A DNA stretch of 64,000 nt from Magnetospirillum aberrantis SpK (GTDB lineage: Bacteria > Pseudomonadota > Alphaproteobacteria > Rhodospirillales > Magnetospirillaceae), in NCBI RefSeq assembly GCF_011022235.1, contig NZ_JAAIYP010000036.1, positions 1 through 64,000 of the forward strand, written 5' to 3'. The notes below the pieces were generated by a model. It was given only the letters and a program-made list of their open reading frames with translations. It was not told the DNA's origin and did no database searches. This document shows, piece after piece, positions 34,808 to 42,428 of this stretch (positions within the stretch are counted from its first letter, which is position 1; each line of letters starts with the position of its first letter). The position numbers and the translations under genes were made by a program.

Positions 34808-35293
34808 ATGCGCGTCGTGGTTCTTGGGGTCGGCAACATCCTGATGTCGGACGAAGGTGTCGGCGTCCACGCGGTCACCGCATTGGCCGAACGCTACGCG
34901 GTCCCCGACGAGGTCGAGATCATCGACGGCGGCACCTCGGGCATGGACTGCCTGGACCGCATCGCCGAGGCCGACTTGCTGGTGATCGCCGATTGCATGC
35001 GGTCCAAGGATAAGGCGCCGGGAACCATCACCCGGCTGGCCGACGACGAAATCAACGCATGGTTCAACACCAAGATTTCCCCCCATCAGGTGGGATTGTC
35101 CGACGTGTTGGCCGCCTGCTGTTTCCATGGCATCTCGCCCAAGCGGGTGGTGCTGTTGGGGGTTCAGCCGCAATCCTTTGAAACCTGCATGGAACTGACG
35201 CCGCCAGTGGCCGCCGTGTTGCCCGACCTTCTGGAACGGCTGGTGGCCGAAGTGGCCGCCATGGGGGTCTCCTTGACGAAGAAGGCGGCCTGA
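34808..35293 (+). CDS. hybD: Hydrogenase maturation endopeptidase HybD
   Basis: A protein of 161 residues. The nickel-sensing residues are conserved: Glu in LGVGNILMSDEGVG, Asp in DLLVIADCMRS and His in SPHQVGLSDVL. It cuts the C-terminal tail of HybC after the NiFe centre is inserted. Its start (ATG 34808) lies 78 bases after hybC, behind the hairpin. Confidence 0.92.
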   Translation: MRVVVLGVGNILMSDEGVGVHAVTALAERYAVPDEVEIIDGGTSGMDCLDRIAEADLLVIADCMRSKDKAPGTITRLADDEINAWFNTKISPHQVGLSDVLAACCFHGISPKRVVLLGVQPQSFETCMELTPPVAAVLPDLLERLVAEVAAMGVSLTKKAA

Positions 35294-35295
35294 GC

Positions 35296-35529
35296 ATGTG
35301 CATGGCCGTCCCCTCGCGCGTGGTCGCCATCGAAGGTCTGACCGCCACGGTCGAGGCGTTCGGACAGGAACGCCAGACCAGCCTGTTGCTGCTGGGCGAC
35401 GAGGTGGCGGTGGGCGACTACGTCATCTTGGGTGCCGGCGGCACCTTCGCCGCCGAAGTGGTGCCCGAGGACGCCGCGCGCGAGGCGCTGGCCTATCTGG
35501 CGCAAGTTCTGGCCGACGGTCAGGCGTGA
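35296..35529 (+). CDS. HypC/HupF-family chaperone (first copy)
   Basis: A protein of 77 residues beginning MCMAVPSRVVAI. The N-terminal Cys and the C-x3-P motif of the HypC family are present. HypC-type proteins escort the Fe(CN)2CO unit to the large subunit. A second HypC is encoded at 39152-39376; in hydrogenase clusters with two, the one beside hupK is usually HupF/HoxL, tied to the structural operon, which fits here. Its stop overlaps the hupK start. Confidence 0.88.
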   Translation: MCMAVPSRVVAIEGLTATVEAFGQERQTSLLLLGDEVAVGDYVILGAGGTFAAEVVPEDAAREALAYLAQVLADGQA

Positions 35530-36698
35530 TGTTTCCCGAGGCCCGGCTGGACGTGACCTTGCGGGTCGAAGCCGGTCGGGTGGCCGGCGTGAACATCCAT
35601 TCTAACCGCCTGGTGCAGGCGTCGAAGCTGTTCGCCGGCCGCCGCCCGGACGAAGTCACCCACCTGTTGCCCACCTTGTTCGCGTTGTGCGGCACCGCCC
35701 AGGTCCTGGCCGGACTGGCCGCCATGGAACGGGCCTCGGGCATTTCCACCTCGTCCAGCCAGACCCCGGCACGGCAGATGCTGTTGCTGGCCGAAACCGT
35801 GACCGAGCACGGATTGGGACTGGCCCGCGACTGGCCGCCCCTGGTCGGCGCCGAACCCGATCTGGCGGCGGCACGCCGGCTCAAGCTGGCCATGGCGGCC
35901 GTCCGGCCGGCCCTTTACCCGGCCGGCGACTGGACCCGGCCGGGCGGCGGCGAAGTTCGCCCGTCGCTCGACGCGCTGGGCAAGGCGGTGAACGAAGCCC
36001 GCGCTGCCGTCGCCGACATCCTGAGCGCCGATGCCGAAGCCGTGCTGGCCGACCCGGATTCCTTTCACCTGTGGCACAGGAGCGGCAACCGCCCGGCGGC
36101 ACGCCTGATCGACGAGATCATGGCGCCCGATCTGGCGACCTTCGGCCGTGGGCCGTTCCTGCCCATGCCGGAACAGGGACCGGCGGGCCTTGACGCGCGC
36201 CTTGACGGCGACCGCGACGGCGCCTATCTGGCACGGCCCGATTCGCATGGCCGCGTGTTCGAAACCGGACCGCTGGCCCGCATGTCGTGGCACCCGGCGG
36301 TAACCGCCCAGATGGGCGCTTTCGGCGCCGGCCTGTTGGCCCGCATGGTGGCGCGGCTGGCGGAACTCGCATCAAGCTTGCAGGAAATGGATCAGCTTGT
36401 GCATGCTTTGAGCGACGCCCCCGCACCGGCCGCCTGTCTGGTGGACGGCGCCGGCTTGGGACTGGTCGAGGCGGCACGCGGCCTTTTGGCCCATCGGGTG
36501 GAGTTGGAGAGCGGACGGGTGAAGCGTTATCAGATCCTGGCCCCCACCGAATGGAACTTCCACCCCGAGGGACCGCTGGCACGCGGCCTGATGGGGGCGC
36601 CGGCCGGCCCCGAGCTTGAGCGCCGGGCCACTCTTCTGGCACTGGCGCTCGACCCCTGCGTCGCCTGCCGCGTCACGGTGGAGAACGCCGATGCATGA
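35529..36698 (+). CDS. hupK: Hydrogenase expression/formation protein HupK (HoxV-like)
   Basis: A protein of 389 residues distantly related to the hydrogenase large subunit: a degenerate L1 motif (LFALCGTAQ) and a recognisable C-terminal L2 motif (DPCVACRVTVENA) without the cleavable tail. HupK/HoxV is thought to be a scaffold on which the Fe(CN)2CO cofactor is held before transfer. Its stop overlaps the hypA start by 8 bases. HupK typically occurs in aerobic H2-oxidising proteobacteria. Confidence 0.85.
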   Translation: MFPEARLDVTLRVEAGRVAGVNIHSNRLVQASKLFAGRRPDEVTHLLPTLFALCGTAQVLAGLAAMERASGISTSSSQTPARQMLLLAETVTEHGLGLARDWPPLVGAEPDLAAARRLKLAMAAVRPALYPAGDWTRPGGGEVRPSLDALGKAVNEARAAVADILSADAEAVLADPDSFHLWHRSGNRPAARLIDEIMAPDLATFGRGPFLPMPEQGPAGLDARLDGDRDGAYLARPDSHGRVFETGPLARMSWHPAVTAQMGAFGAGLLARMVARLAELASSLQEMDQLVHALSDAPAPAACLVDGAGLGLVEAARGLLAHRVELESGRVKRYQILAPTEWNFHPEGPLARGLMGAPAGPELERRATLLALALDPCVACRVTVENADA

Positions 36699-37035
36699 GA
36701 TGAGCCTGACCGAAGGCGTGGTGCGCATCCTGGAGGAACAGGCCGCCCAACACGGTTTCGCCAAGGTCAAGACCGTGTGGCTGGAGATCGGCGCGTTGTC
36801 CAGCGTCGACCCGGAATCCATGCTGTTTTGCTTCGACGCGGTGGCCAAGGGATCGCCGGTGGCGGCCGAGGCCAAGCTTGAGGTGATCCGCCTTCCCGGC
36901 CGCGCGTTTTGTTTGGGCTGTGGCCAGGACGTGGTGGTGGAAAACCGTTTCGACCCCTGCCCCCAATGCGGCGGCTTCGGTCTTCGCGTCACCCAGGGCG
37001 ACGAAATGCGGATCAAGGAATTGGAGGTGGAGTGA
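36691..37035 (+). CDS. hypA: Hydrogenase nickel-insertion protein HypA
   Basis: A protein of 114 residues. The nickel site is N-terminal MHEMSL (His2, Glu3) and the zinc site is CLGCGQ...CPQCGG. It delivers nickel to the large subunit with HypB. It overlaps hupK upstream and hypB downstream (TGATG). Confidence 0.94.
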   Translation: MHEMSLTEGVVRILEEQAAQHGFAKVKTVWLEIGALSSVDPESMLFCFDAVAKGSPVAAEAKLEVIRLPGRAFCLGCGQDVVVENRFDPCPQCGGFGLRVTQGDEMRIKELEVE

Positions 37036-37961
37036 TGTGCACCGTCTGCGGCTGCGGCGATTCCAAGCTGGAACACTCCCATGACCATGAGCACGGGGAC
37101 CATGAGCACGGGGACCATGAGCACGGGCACGGACATGGTCACCATCACCCCCATGACCACAGCCATGGTCACGACCATGACCACGATCATGAGCACGACC
37201 TGCATTACGGCCACGGACTGGCCGGGGTGCACGTTCCCGGCCTGAGCCAGTCGCGCATCATCCAGATCGAACAGGACATTCTGGGCAAGAACGATTCCCT
37301 GGCCGTCAAGAACCGCGCCTTTTTCGCCGACCGCGGCATCTTCGCGCTGAATCTGGTGTCCAGTCCCGGCTCGGGCAAGACCACCCTGCTGTGCAAGACC
37401 ATCGAGATGCTGGCCGGGCGATTCCCGCTGGCGGTGGTCGAAGGCGACCAGCAGACCAGCAACGACGCCGACCGCATCCGCGCCACCGGTGCCGCCGCCA
37501 TCCAGGTCAACACCGGCAAGGGCTGTCATCTCGACGCCGACATGGTGGCCAAGGCCTGCGACCGGCTGAACCCCGCCGACGATTCGGTACTGTTCATCGA
37601 AAACGTCGGCAATCTGGTGTGCCCGGCGGCCTTTGATCTGGGCGAGGCCTACAAGGTGGCGATCCTGTCCATCACCGAAGGCGAGGACAAGCCGCTCAAA
37701 TATCCCGACATGTTCGCCGCCGCCGGCATGATGATCCTGACCAAGGTCGACCTGGCGCCCCATCTGGATTTCGACGTGGATGCCTGCATCGCCAACGCCC
37801 GCAAGGTCAATCCCGATCTGGTGGTTCTCAAGCTGTCGGCCCGCAGCGGCGAGGGCATGGAGGAATGGCTGACCTGGATCGCCGAGGGCCGCAAGCGCGC
37901 CGTCACCGCCCGCATCGCCACGTTGGAAGCCAAGCTGAGGGCGGCGCGGGAGAGTTTGTGA
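37035..37961 (+). CDS. hypB: Hydrogenase nickel-incorporation GTPase HypB
   Basis: A protein of 308 residues. The N-terminus has the high-affinity nickel motif CTVCGCG, then a His-rich stretch (about residues 14-60, over 20 His) for nickel storage, then the SIMIBI GTPase with P-loop [11 protein letters not shown] (near residue 110) and [12 protein letters not shown]. It provides nickel through GTP hydrolysis. The coding region for the His-rich part contains three near-identical 15-bp repeats. A terminator overlaps its stop codon. Confidence 0.95.
   Translation: MCTVCGCGDSKLEHSHDHEHGDHEHGDHEHGHGHGHHHPHDHSHGHDHDHDHEHDLHYGHGLAGVHVPGLSQSRIIQIEQDILGKNDSLAVKNRAFFADRGIFALNLVSSPGSGKTTLLCKTIEMLAGRFPLAVVEGDQQTSNDADRIRATGAAAIQVNTGKGCHLDADMVAKACDRLNPADDSVLFIENVGNLVCPAAFDLGEAYKVAILSITEGEDKPLKYPDMFAAAGMMILTKVDLAPHLDFDVDACIANARKVNPDLVVLKLSARSGEGMEEWLTWIAEGRKRAVTARIATLEAKLRAARESL
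37086..37130 (+). repeat. Three 15-bp tandem repeats in hypB
   Basis: CATGAGCACGGGGAC is repeated at 37086, 37101 and 37116 (the last copy with one change, GGGCAC). It encodes HEHGD units of the His-rich domain, and copy number could vary in frame. Confidence 0.9.
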
Positions 37962-37988
37962 TGGGAGACGCCCCCATCCCATTTTTTT
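37961..37988 (+). terminator. Intrinsic terminator directly after hypB
   Basis: ATGGGA (37961-37966) and TCCCAT (37977-37982) with a 10-base loop are followed by TTTTTT. The stem starts at the last base of the hypB stop codon. It is short but has a complete T-run, so part of the transcription would stop before hypF. Confidence 0.65.
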
Positions 37989-37992
37989 CAAC

Positions 37993-38067
37993 GACACGGA
38001 TGGACACGGATGAACGCGGATTGTCTTCCGCCCGTCATCTTCGTGTTCATCCGTGTCCATCCGTGTC
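37993..38067. repeat. Large perfect inverted repeat between hypB and hypF
   Basis: A 23-bp arm (37993-38015) is repeated exactly as its complement (38045-38067) across a 29-base spacer. Each arm consists of two CACGGATG-type units. Inside the spacer GCGGA (38016-38020) and TCCGC (38027-38031) can also pair. The right arm ends 6 bases before the hypF ATG. Confidence 0.92.
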
Positions 38068-38073
38068 ATCGCC

Positions 38074-39147
38074 ATGATCGCCGCCGCCATCCCCCTGCCC
38101 CGCGCCGTGCCGCCGGTGCTGGCGGTGGGGGCGTTCCTGAAGAACACCGTGTGCGTGACACGCGGCGACATCGCCTATCTGTCGCCGGTGCACGGCGACC
38201 TGGGCACGCCCGAAGCCATCGCGGCATTCGAGGATTCGGTGGAAAGCATGGTGACCGCACTGGCGATCCGCCCGATCCGCGTCGCCCACGACCTGCACCC
38301 CGACTTCCATTCCACCCGCTTCGCCCAAGGGCTGGACCTGCCCGCCGTGCCGGTGCAGCACCATCACGCCCATGCGGCGGCGGTGGCGGCGGAACATGGG
38401 CATGACGGGCCGGTGATCGGTCTGTCGCTGGACGGTTTCGGCCTTGGCCCCGGCAACCAATCCTGGGGCGGCGAATTGCTGTATTGCCAGGGCGCCGGAT
38501 ATCGCCGGCTGGGCCATCTGGCGACGCTGGCCCAGCCGGGCGGCGACGTGGCGGCCCGTGAACCGTGGCGCATGGCCGGCGCCGCCTTGCACAAGCTGGG
38601 GCGCGGCGCCGAGATCGCCGGACGCTGGCCGAACTATCCCGCCGCCCAACGGCTGGGGCTGATGCTCGACAAAGGGTTGAACGCCCCCATGACGTCGTCG
38701 GCCGGGCGATTGTTCGACGCCGCCTGCGGTCTGTTGGGAATCCACCCGCTGGCCGAATTCGAGGGGCAGGCGCCCATGGCGTTGGAAGCGCTGGCCGACG
38801 CCCCCGAAACCATGGCCGACGGCTGGACGCTGAAGGATGGCACGTTGGATTTCGTACCGTTGTTGGATGCTCTCGCCTCTTGCCCCGACGCCCGCCATGG
38901 TGCCAACCTGTTCCACGGCACCTTGGCGACGGCCTTGGCGCAATGGTGCGGTTGGGCCCGTGACGAAACCGGTTGCCGCACGGTCACCCTGGGCGGCGGT
39001 TGCTTCTTCAACAAGGTCCTGTGCCGCCAGTTGGTTCCCTTGCTGGAACGGTTGGGGGTTGTTCCCTTGACGGCGCTCAAGGCGTCACCCGGCGACCCCG
39101 GATTGTCTTTGGGCCAGGCATGGATCGCCAGCCAAATGGAGAACTGA
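38074..39147 (+). CDS. hypF: HypF, C-terminal carbamoyltransferase part only
   Basis: A protein of 357 residues against about 750 for full HypF. Only the Kae1-like domain is present: HHHAHAAAV metal motif, SLDGFGLG, MTSSAGRLFDA and LGGGCFFN. The acylphosphatase, zinc-finger and YrdC parts are absent. A short HypF1 of this kind is known in Ralstonia eutropha and is active there, so this need not be a broken gene. HypF carbamoylates HypE to make the CN ligands. No Shine-Dalgarno is visible before the ATG at 38074 because the inverted repeat occupies that place; an in-frame GTG lies at 38053 inside the repeat. Confidence 0.85.
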   Translation: MIAAAIPLPRAVPPVLAVGAFLKNTVCVTRGDIAYLSPVHGDLGTPEAIAAFEDSVESMVTALAIRPIRVAHDLHPDFHSTRFAQGLDLPAVPVQHHHAHAAAVAAEHGHDGPVIGLSLDGFGLGPGNQSWGGELLYCQGAGYRRLGHLATLAQPGGDVAAREPWRMAGAALHKLGRGAEIAGRWPNYPAAQRLGLMLDKGLNAPMTSSAGRLFDAACGLLGIHPLAEFEGQAPMALEALADAPETMADGWTLKDGTLDFVPLLDALASCPDARHGANLFHGTLATALAQWCGWARDETGCRTVTLGGGCFFNKVLCRQLVPLLERLGVVPLTALKASPGDPGLSLGQAWIASQMEN

Positions 39148-39151
39148 GAAA

Positions 39152-39376
39152 ATGTGTCTGGCCCTGCCCTCGCTGGTCACCGAAATATTGCCCGCCGACC
39201 AGGCCAAGGTCTCACTGGGCGGTGTCATCAAGACCATTTCGCTGGCGCTGGTGGCCGATGTCGAGCCGGGCGACTATGTCATCGTTCATGTGGGCTACGC
39301 GCTGACCAAGGTGGACCCGGTCGAAGCCGAGAAAACTCTGGCACTGTTCGCCGAGATGGCTGAAACCGCGTCATGA
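39152..39376 (+). CDS. hypC: Hydrogenase assembly chaperone HypC (second copy)
   Basis: A protein of 74 residues beginning MCLALPSLVTEI with the essential Cys2 and C-x3-P motif. It forms the scaffold with HypD for Fe(CN)2CO assembly. Its stop overlaps the hypD start (ATGA), and it starts 4 bases after hypF. Confidence 0.94.
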   Translation: MCLALPSLVTEILPADQAKVSLGGVIKTISLALVADVEPGDYVIVHVGYALTKVDPVEAEKTLALFAEMAETAS

Positions 39377-40527
39377 AATACATCGACGAATACCGCGACG
39401 GCGGCTTGGCGCAAGCCCTGGCGCGAACCATCGCCGCCGAGGCCGATCCCGCCCGCACCTATCATCTGATGGAATTCTGCGGTGGTCACACCCACGCCAT
39501 TTCCCGCTATGGCCTGGAAGACATCCTGCCGGCCAACGTGCGCATGGTGCACGGGCCGGGCTGTCCGGTGTGCGTGCTGCCGGTGGGACGCATCGACGCC
39601 GCCATTTACCTTGCCCGCCAACCCGGCGTCATCTTGTGCACCTATGGCGACATGTTGCGGGTGCCCGGTTCGAAACGCCTGTCGCTGTTGAAGGCCAAGG
39701 CCGAAGGCTGCGACATCCGCATGGTCTATTCGACCATGGACGCGCTGAAGCTGGCGCAGGACAACCCAGACCGCCAGGTGGTGTTCTTCGCCATCGGTTT
39801 CGAGACCACCACGCCGCCCACCGCCGTCGCACTGAAACAGGCGCAAGCACTGAACCTCAAGAACTTCTTCGTCTTTTGCAACCACGTGCTGACGCCGTCG
39901 GCCATCGCCCAGATTCTCGACAGCCCGGAAGTGCGGGTTCTGGGTACGGTCAAGTTGGATGGCTTCATCGGCCCGGCCCACGTTTCCACCATCATCGGCT
40001 CGGCCCCTTACGAATATTTCGCCGAGGAATACCAGCGCCCGGTGGTCATCGCCGGCTTCGAACCGCTCGACGTGCTTCAGGCGGTGCTGATGCTGGTGCG
40101 TCAGGTCAACCAGGGCCGCTTCGAGGTGGAAAACGAATTCGCCCGCGCCGTGACGCGGGACGGCAATTCCAAGGCCAAGGCGCTGGTGGCCGAGGTGTTC
40201 GAATTGCGTAAAAGCTTCGAATGGCGGGGCCTGGGCCGCGTGCCCTATTCCGGGCTGCGCATCAAGGCCGAATTCGCCCGGTTCGACGCCGAACGCCACT
40301 GGGACGTTCCCCAGGACAGCCCCCCGGACAACAAGGCCTGCGAATGCGGCGCCATCCTGCGCGGCGTGAAAAAGCCCACCGACTGCAAGCTGTTCGGCAC
40401 CGTGTGCACCCCGGAAAACCCCATGGGATCATGCATGGTCTCCGCCGAGGGCGCCTGCGCGGCGCACTGGACCTATGGCCGTTTCCGCGACATCAAGGCC
40501 GCCCCCGATTCGAAGGTTGATCCATGA
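39373..40527 (+). CDS. hypD: Hydrogenase formation protein HypD
   Basis: A protein of 384 residues. Catalytic Cys motifs: MEFCGGHTHAI (near residue 36), GPGCPVCVLP (near residue 65), and the [4Fe-4S] ligands towards the C-terminus (CECGAILRG, DCKLFGTVCTP, GSCMVSAEGACAAHW). HypD with HypC holds the iron on which CN and CO are placed. It overlaps hypC and hypE by four bases each. Confidence 0.96.
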   Translation: MKYIDEYRDGGLAQALARTIAAEADPARTYHLMEFCGGHTHAISRYGLEDILPANVRMVHGPGCPVCVLPVGRIDAAIYLARQPGVILCTYGDMLRVPGSKRLSLLKAKAEGCDIRMVYSTMDALKLAQDNPDRQVVFFAIGFETTTPPTAVALKQAQALNLKNFFVFCNHVLTPSAIAQILDSPEVRVLGTVKLDGFIGPAHVSTIIGSAPYEYFAEEYQRPVVIAGFEPLDVLQAVLMLVRQVNQGRFEVENEFARAVTRDGNSKAKALVAEVFELRKSFEWRGLGRVPYSGLRIKAEFARFDAERHWDVPQDSPPDNKACECGAILRGVKKPTDCKLFGTVCTPENPMGSCMVSAEGACAAHWTYGRFRDIKAAPDSKVDP

Positions 40528-41588
40528 CCCTGCCCCGCCGCACCCATCCCCGCCCGCTGGACATCGCCAATGGCCGCATCGACCTGACCCATGGCGGCGG
40601 CGGCCGCGCCATGCAGCAACTGGTCGAGGAACTGTTCGTCGCCGCCTTCGACAACGATGCCTTGAACCAGCGCAACGATCAGGCGGCGTTCGACGTGCCC
40701 CCGGAAATGCTCCGGGGCGGGCGCATGGTGATGACCACCGACGGCTATGTCATTTCGCCACTGTTCTTTCCCGGCGGCGACATCGGCAGTCTGGCCGTGC
40801 ACGGCACCGTCAACGACGTCGCCATGGCCGGCGCCCGTCCGCTCAGCCTGTCGGCCGGCTTCATCATCGAGGAAGGCTTCCCGCTCTCGGACCTGAAACG
40901 CATCGTCGACAGCATGGCCAATGCCTCGCGCGAGGCCGGGGTCCCGGTGGTGACCGGCGATACCAAGGTGGTGGAAAAGGGCAAGGGCGACGGCATCTTC
41001 ATCACCACCACCGGCATCGGCGTGGTGCCACCGGGGGTGAACGTCTCGGGCGACAGGGCGCGGGCCGGCGATGCCGTTCTGGTGTCGGGCACCATGGGCG
41101 ACCACGGCGTGGCGGTGATGAGCCAGCGCGAGAGCTTGGGCTTCGACACCGCCATCTTGTCGGATTCGGCGGCGCTGCACACCCTGGTCGCCGACATGGT
41201 GGCCGCAACACCCGACATCCACGTGCTGCGCGACCCGACACGCGGCGGGCTGGCCTCGACCTTGAACGAAATCGCCGTGCAATCGGGCGTCGGCATCGCG
41301 CTCAGGGAAAGCGACATCCCGGTCCGTCCCGAGGTCAAGGGAGCGTGCGAGTTGCTGGGGCTCGACCCGCTTTACGTCGCCAACGAAGGCAAGCTGATCT
41401 GTATCTGCGCCCCCGAACACGCCGACACCTTGTTGGCTGTCATGCGGGCCCACCCCCTGGGCCGCGACGCCGCCCTTGTCGGCACCTGCGTCGAGGATTC
41501 CCACGCCTTCGTCACCATGCGGACCGCCATGGGCGGCAACCGGGTGGTGGACTGGCTGGCCGGCGAACAATTGCCGAGGATCTGCTGA
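40524..41588 (+). CDS. hypE: Hydrogenase maturation protein HypE
   Basis: A protein of 354 residues of the PurM-like ATP-dependent family. Motifs include LTHGGGGRAMQQLVEELF, VVTGDTKVVEKGKGDG and DPTRGGLASTLNEIA. The C-terminal PRIC carries the Cys that is carbamoylated by HypF and dehydrated to thiocyanate. Its stop overlaps the FkbM start (TGATG). Confidence 0.96.
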   Translation: MTLPRRTHPRPLDIANGRIDLTHGGGGRAMQQLVEELFVAAFDNDALNQRNDQAAFDVPPEMLRGGRMVMTTDGYVISPLFFPGGDIGSLAVHGTVNDVAMAGARPLSLSAGFIIEEGFPLSDLKRIVDSMANASREAGVPVVTGDTKVVEKGKGDGIFITTTGIGVVPPGVNVSGDRARAGDAVLVSGTMGDHGVAVMSQRESLGFDTAILSDSAALHTLVADMVAATPDIHVLRDPTRGGLASTLNEIAVQSGVGIALRESDIPVRPEVKGACELLGLDPLYVANEGKLICICAPEHADTLLAVMRAHPLGRDAALVGTCVEDSHAFVTMRTAMGGNRVVDWLAGEQLPRIC

Positions 41589-42424
41589 TGAGCAAAACCA
41601 CCCTCGCCACCACTCCCGACGGCTATGTGCTGGTGCCATCCGTCTTGCGCCGCCCCGACCGGTCGCCACGCTTCAATTTCGTGGTGGCACAGGCGTTGAT
41701 GAATGACCTGGGCATCAAGCATCTGGTCCAGCATGAATTGTTCCACGGTGGTTTCGAAATCGCCGCACGGCGGTTTTTCGACCACCACCTGCGCGACGGC
41801 GACCTGTTTCTCGACATCGGCGCCCATGTGGGCAGCTTTGCCCTGACCATGGCCACCAACCCCGCCCATATCCGGGTGGTGGCGGTGGAGCCCCTGCCGC
41901 TCAACGTCCATCAATTGATCAAGGCGGTGCACGCCAACCAGGTTCAGGACCGCGTCGCCGTGGTGGCGGCGGCGGTGGACCAGCAACGCGGCATGGCGCA
42001 ACTGCATCTCAGCCAGGGCACCATGGGCGGTTCGCTGCTGCCGCCGCGCGCCGAATTGGCCAAGGCGGCGACACTGGCTCCGCTGCACGTCCCCACCATC
42101 ACCTTGGCCGACGCCGCCGCGGTCGCCGGACCGCTGACGAATTTCAAGCGCGTTTTCGCCAAGCTGGACGTGGAAGGGGTGGAACCCCGGCTGTTAGCCG
42201 CCAGCCAGGACTTGCTGGAAAGCGGCAAGATCGCCGCCCTGTTGGTGGAAAAGGGCAACACCGCCGCCGGCGGCGAGGGGCTGGCGGCCTTTGCCGCCAT
42301 GCTGGAACGCTTGCAAGCGCTGGGCTTCGCCGCCCACCGTTTCGACGCCGGTCATCTGGTCCCTTACGTCCTGGGGCCGGACAACACCGACGTTGTGTTG
42401 CTGTCCCCCGGTTTGCAGGGCTGA
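41588..42424 (+). CDS. FkbM-family methyltransferase within the hyp operon
   Basis: A protein of 278 residues. SAM-binding motif LFLDIGAHVGSFALTMA (near residue 77), acidic loop VVAVEPLPLNVHQL and FAKLDVEGVEPRLLAA follow the FkbM pattern. The family O-methylates sugars or small metabolites, with known members in glycan and antibiotic pathways. It is translationally coupled to hypE and lies 4 bases before hypX, so it is built into the operon, but no role for such an enzyme in hydrogenase maturation is established. It could modify a cofactor, or be a chance passenger. Confidence 0.85.
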   Translation: MSKTTLATTPDGYVLVPSVLRRPDRSPRFNFVVAQALMNDLGIKHLVQHELFHGGFEIAARRFFDHHLRDGDLFLDIGAHVGSFALTMATNPAHIRVVAVEPLPLNVHQLIKAVHANQVQDRVAVVAAAVDQQRGMAQLHLSQGTMGGSLLPPRAELAKAATLAPLHVPTITLADAAAVAGPLTNFKRVFAKLDVEGVEPRLLAASQDLLESGKIAALLVEKGNTAAGGEGLAAFAAMLERLQALGFAAHRFDAGHLVPYVLGPDNTDVVLLSPGLQG

Positions 42425-42428
42425 TCCC

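Noticed and set aside
37086-37180. Possible CRISPR-like array in the hypB region
   Set aside because: The units are 15-bp direct tandem repeats without spacers and encode the His-rich domain of HypB.
38074-39147. hypF as a pseudogene
   Set aside because: The Kae1-like domain is complete with all motifs, and short HypF1 proteins are known to function, so a truncated but working protein is kept as the call.
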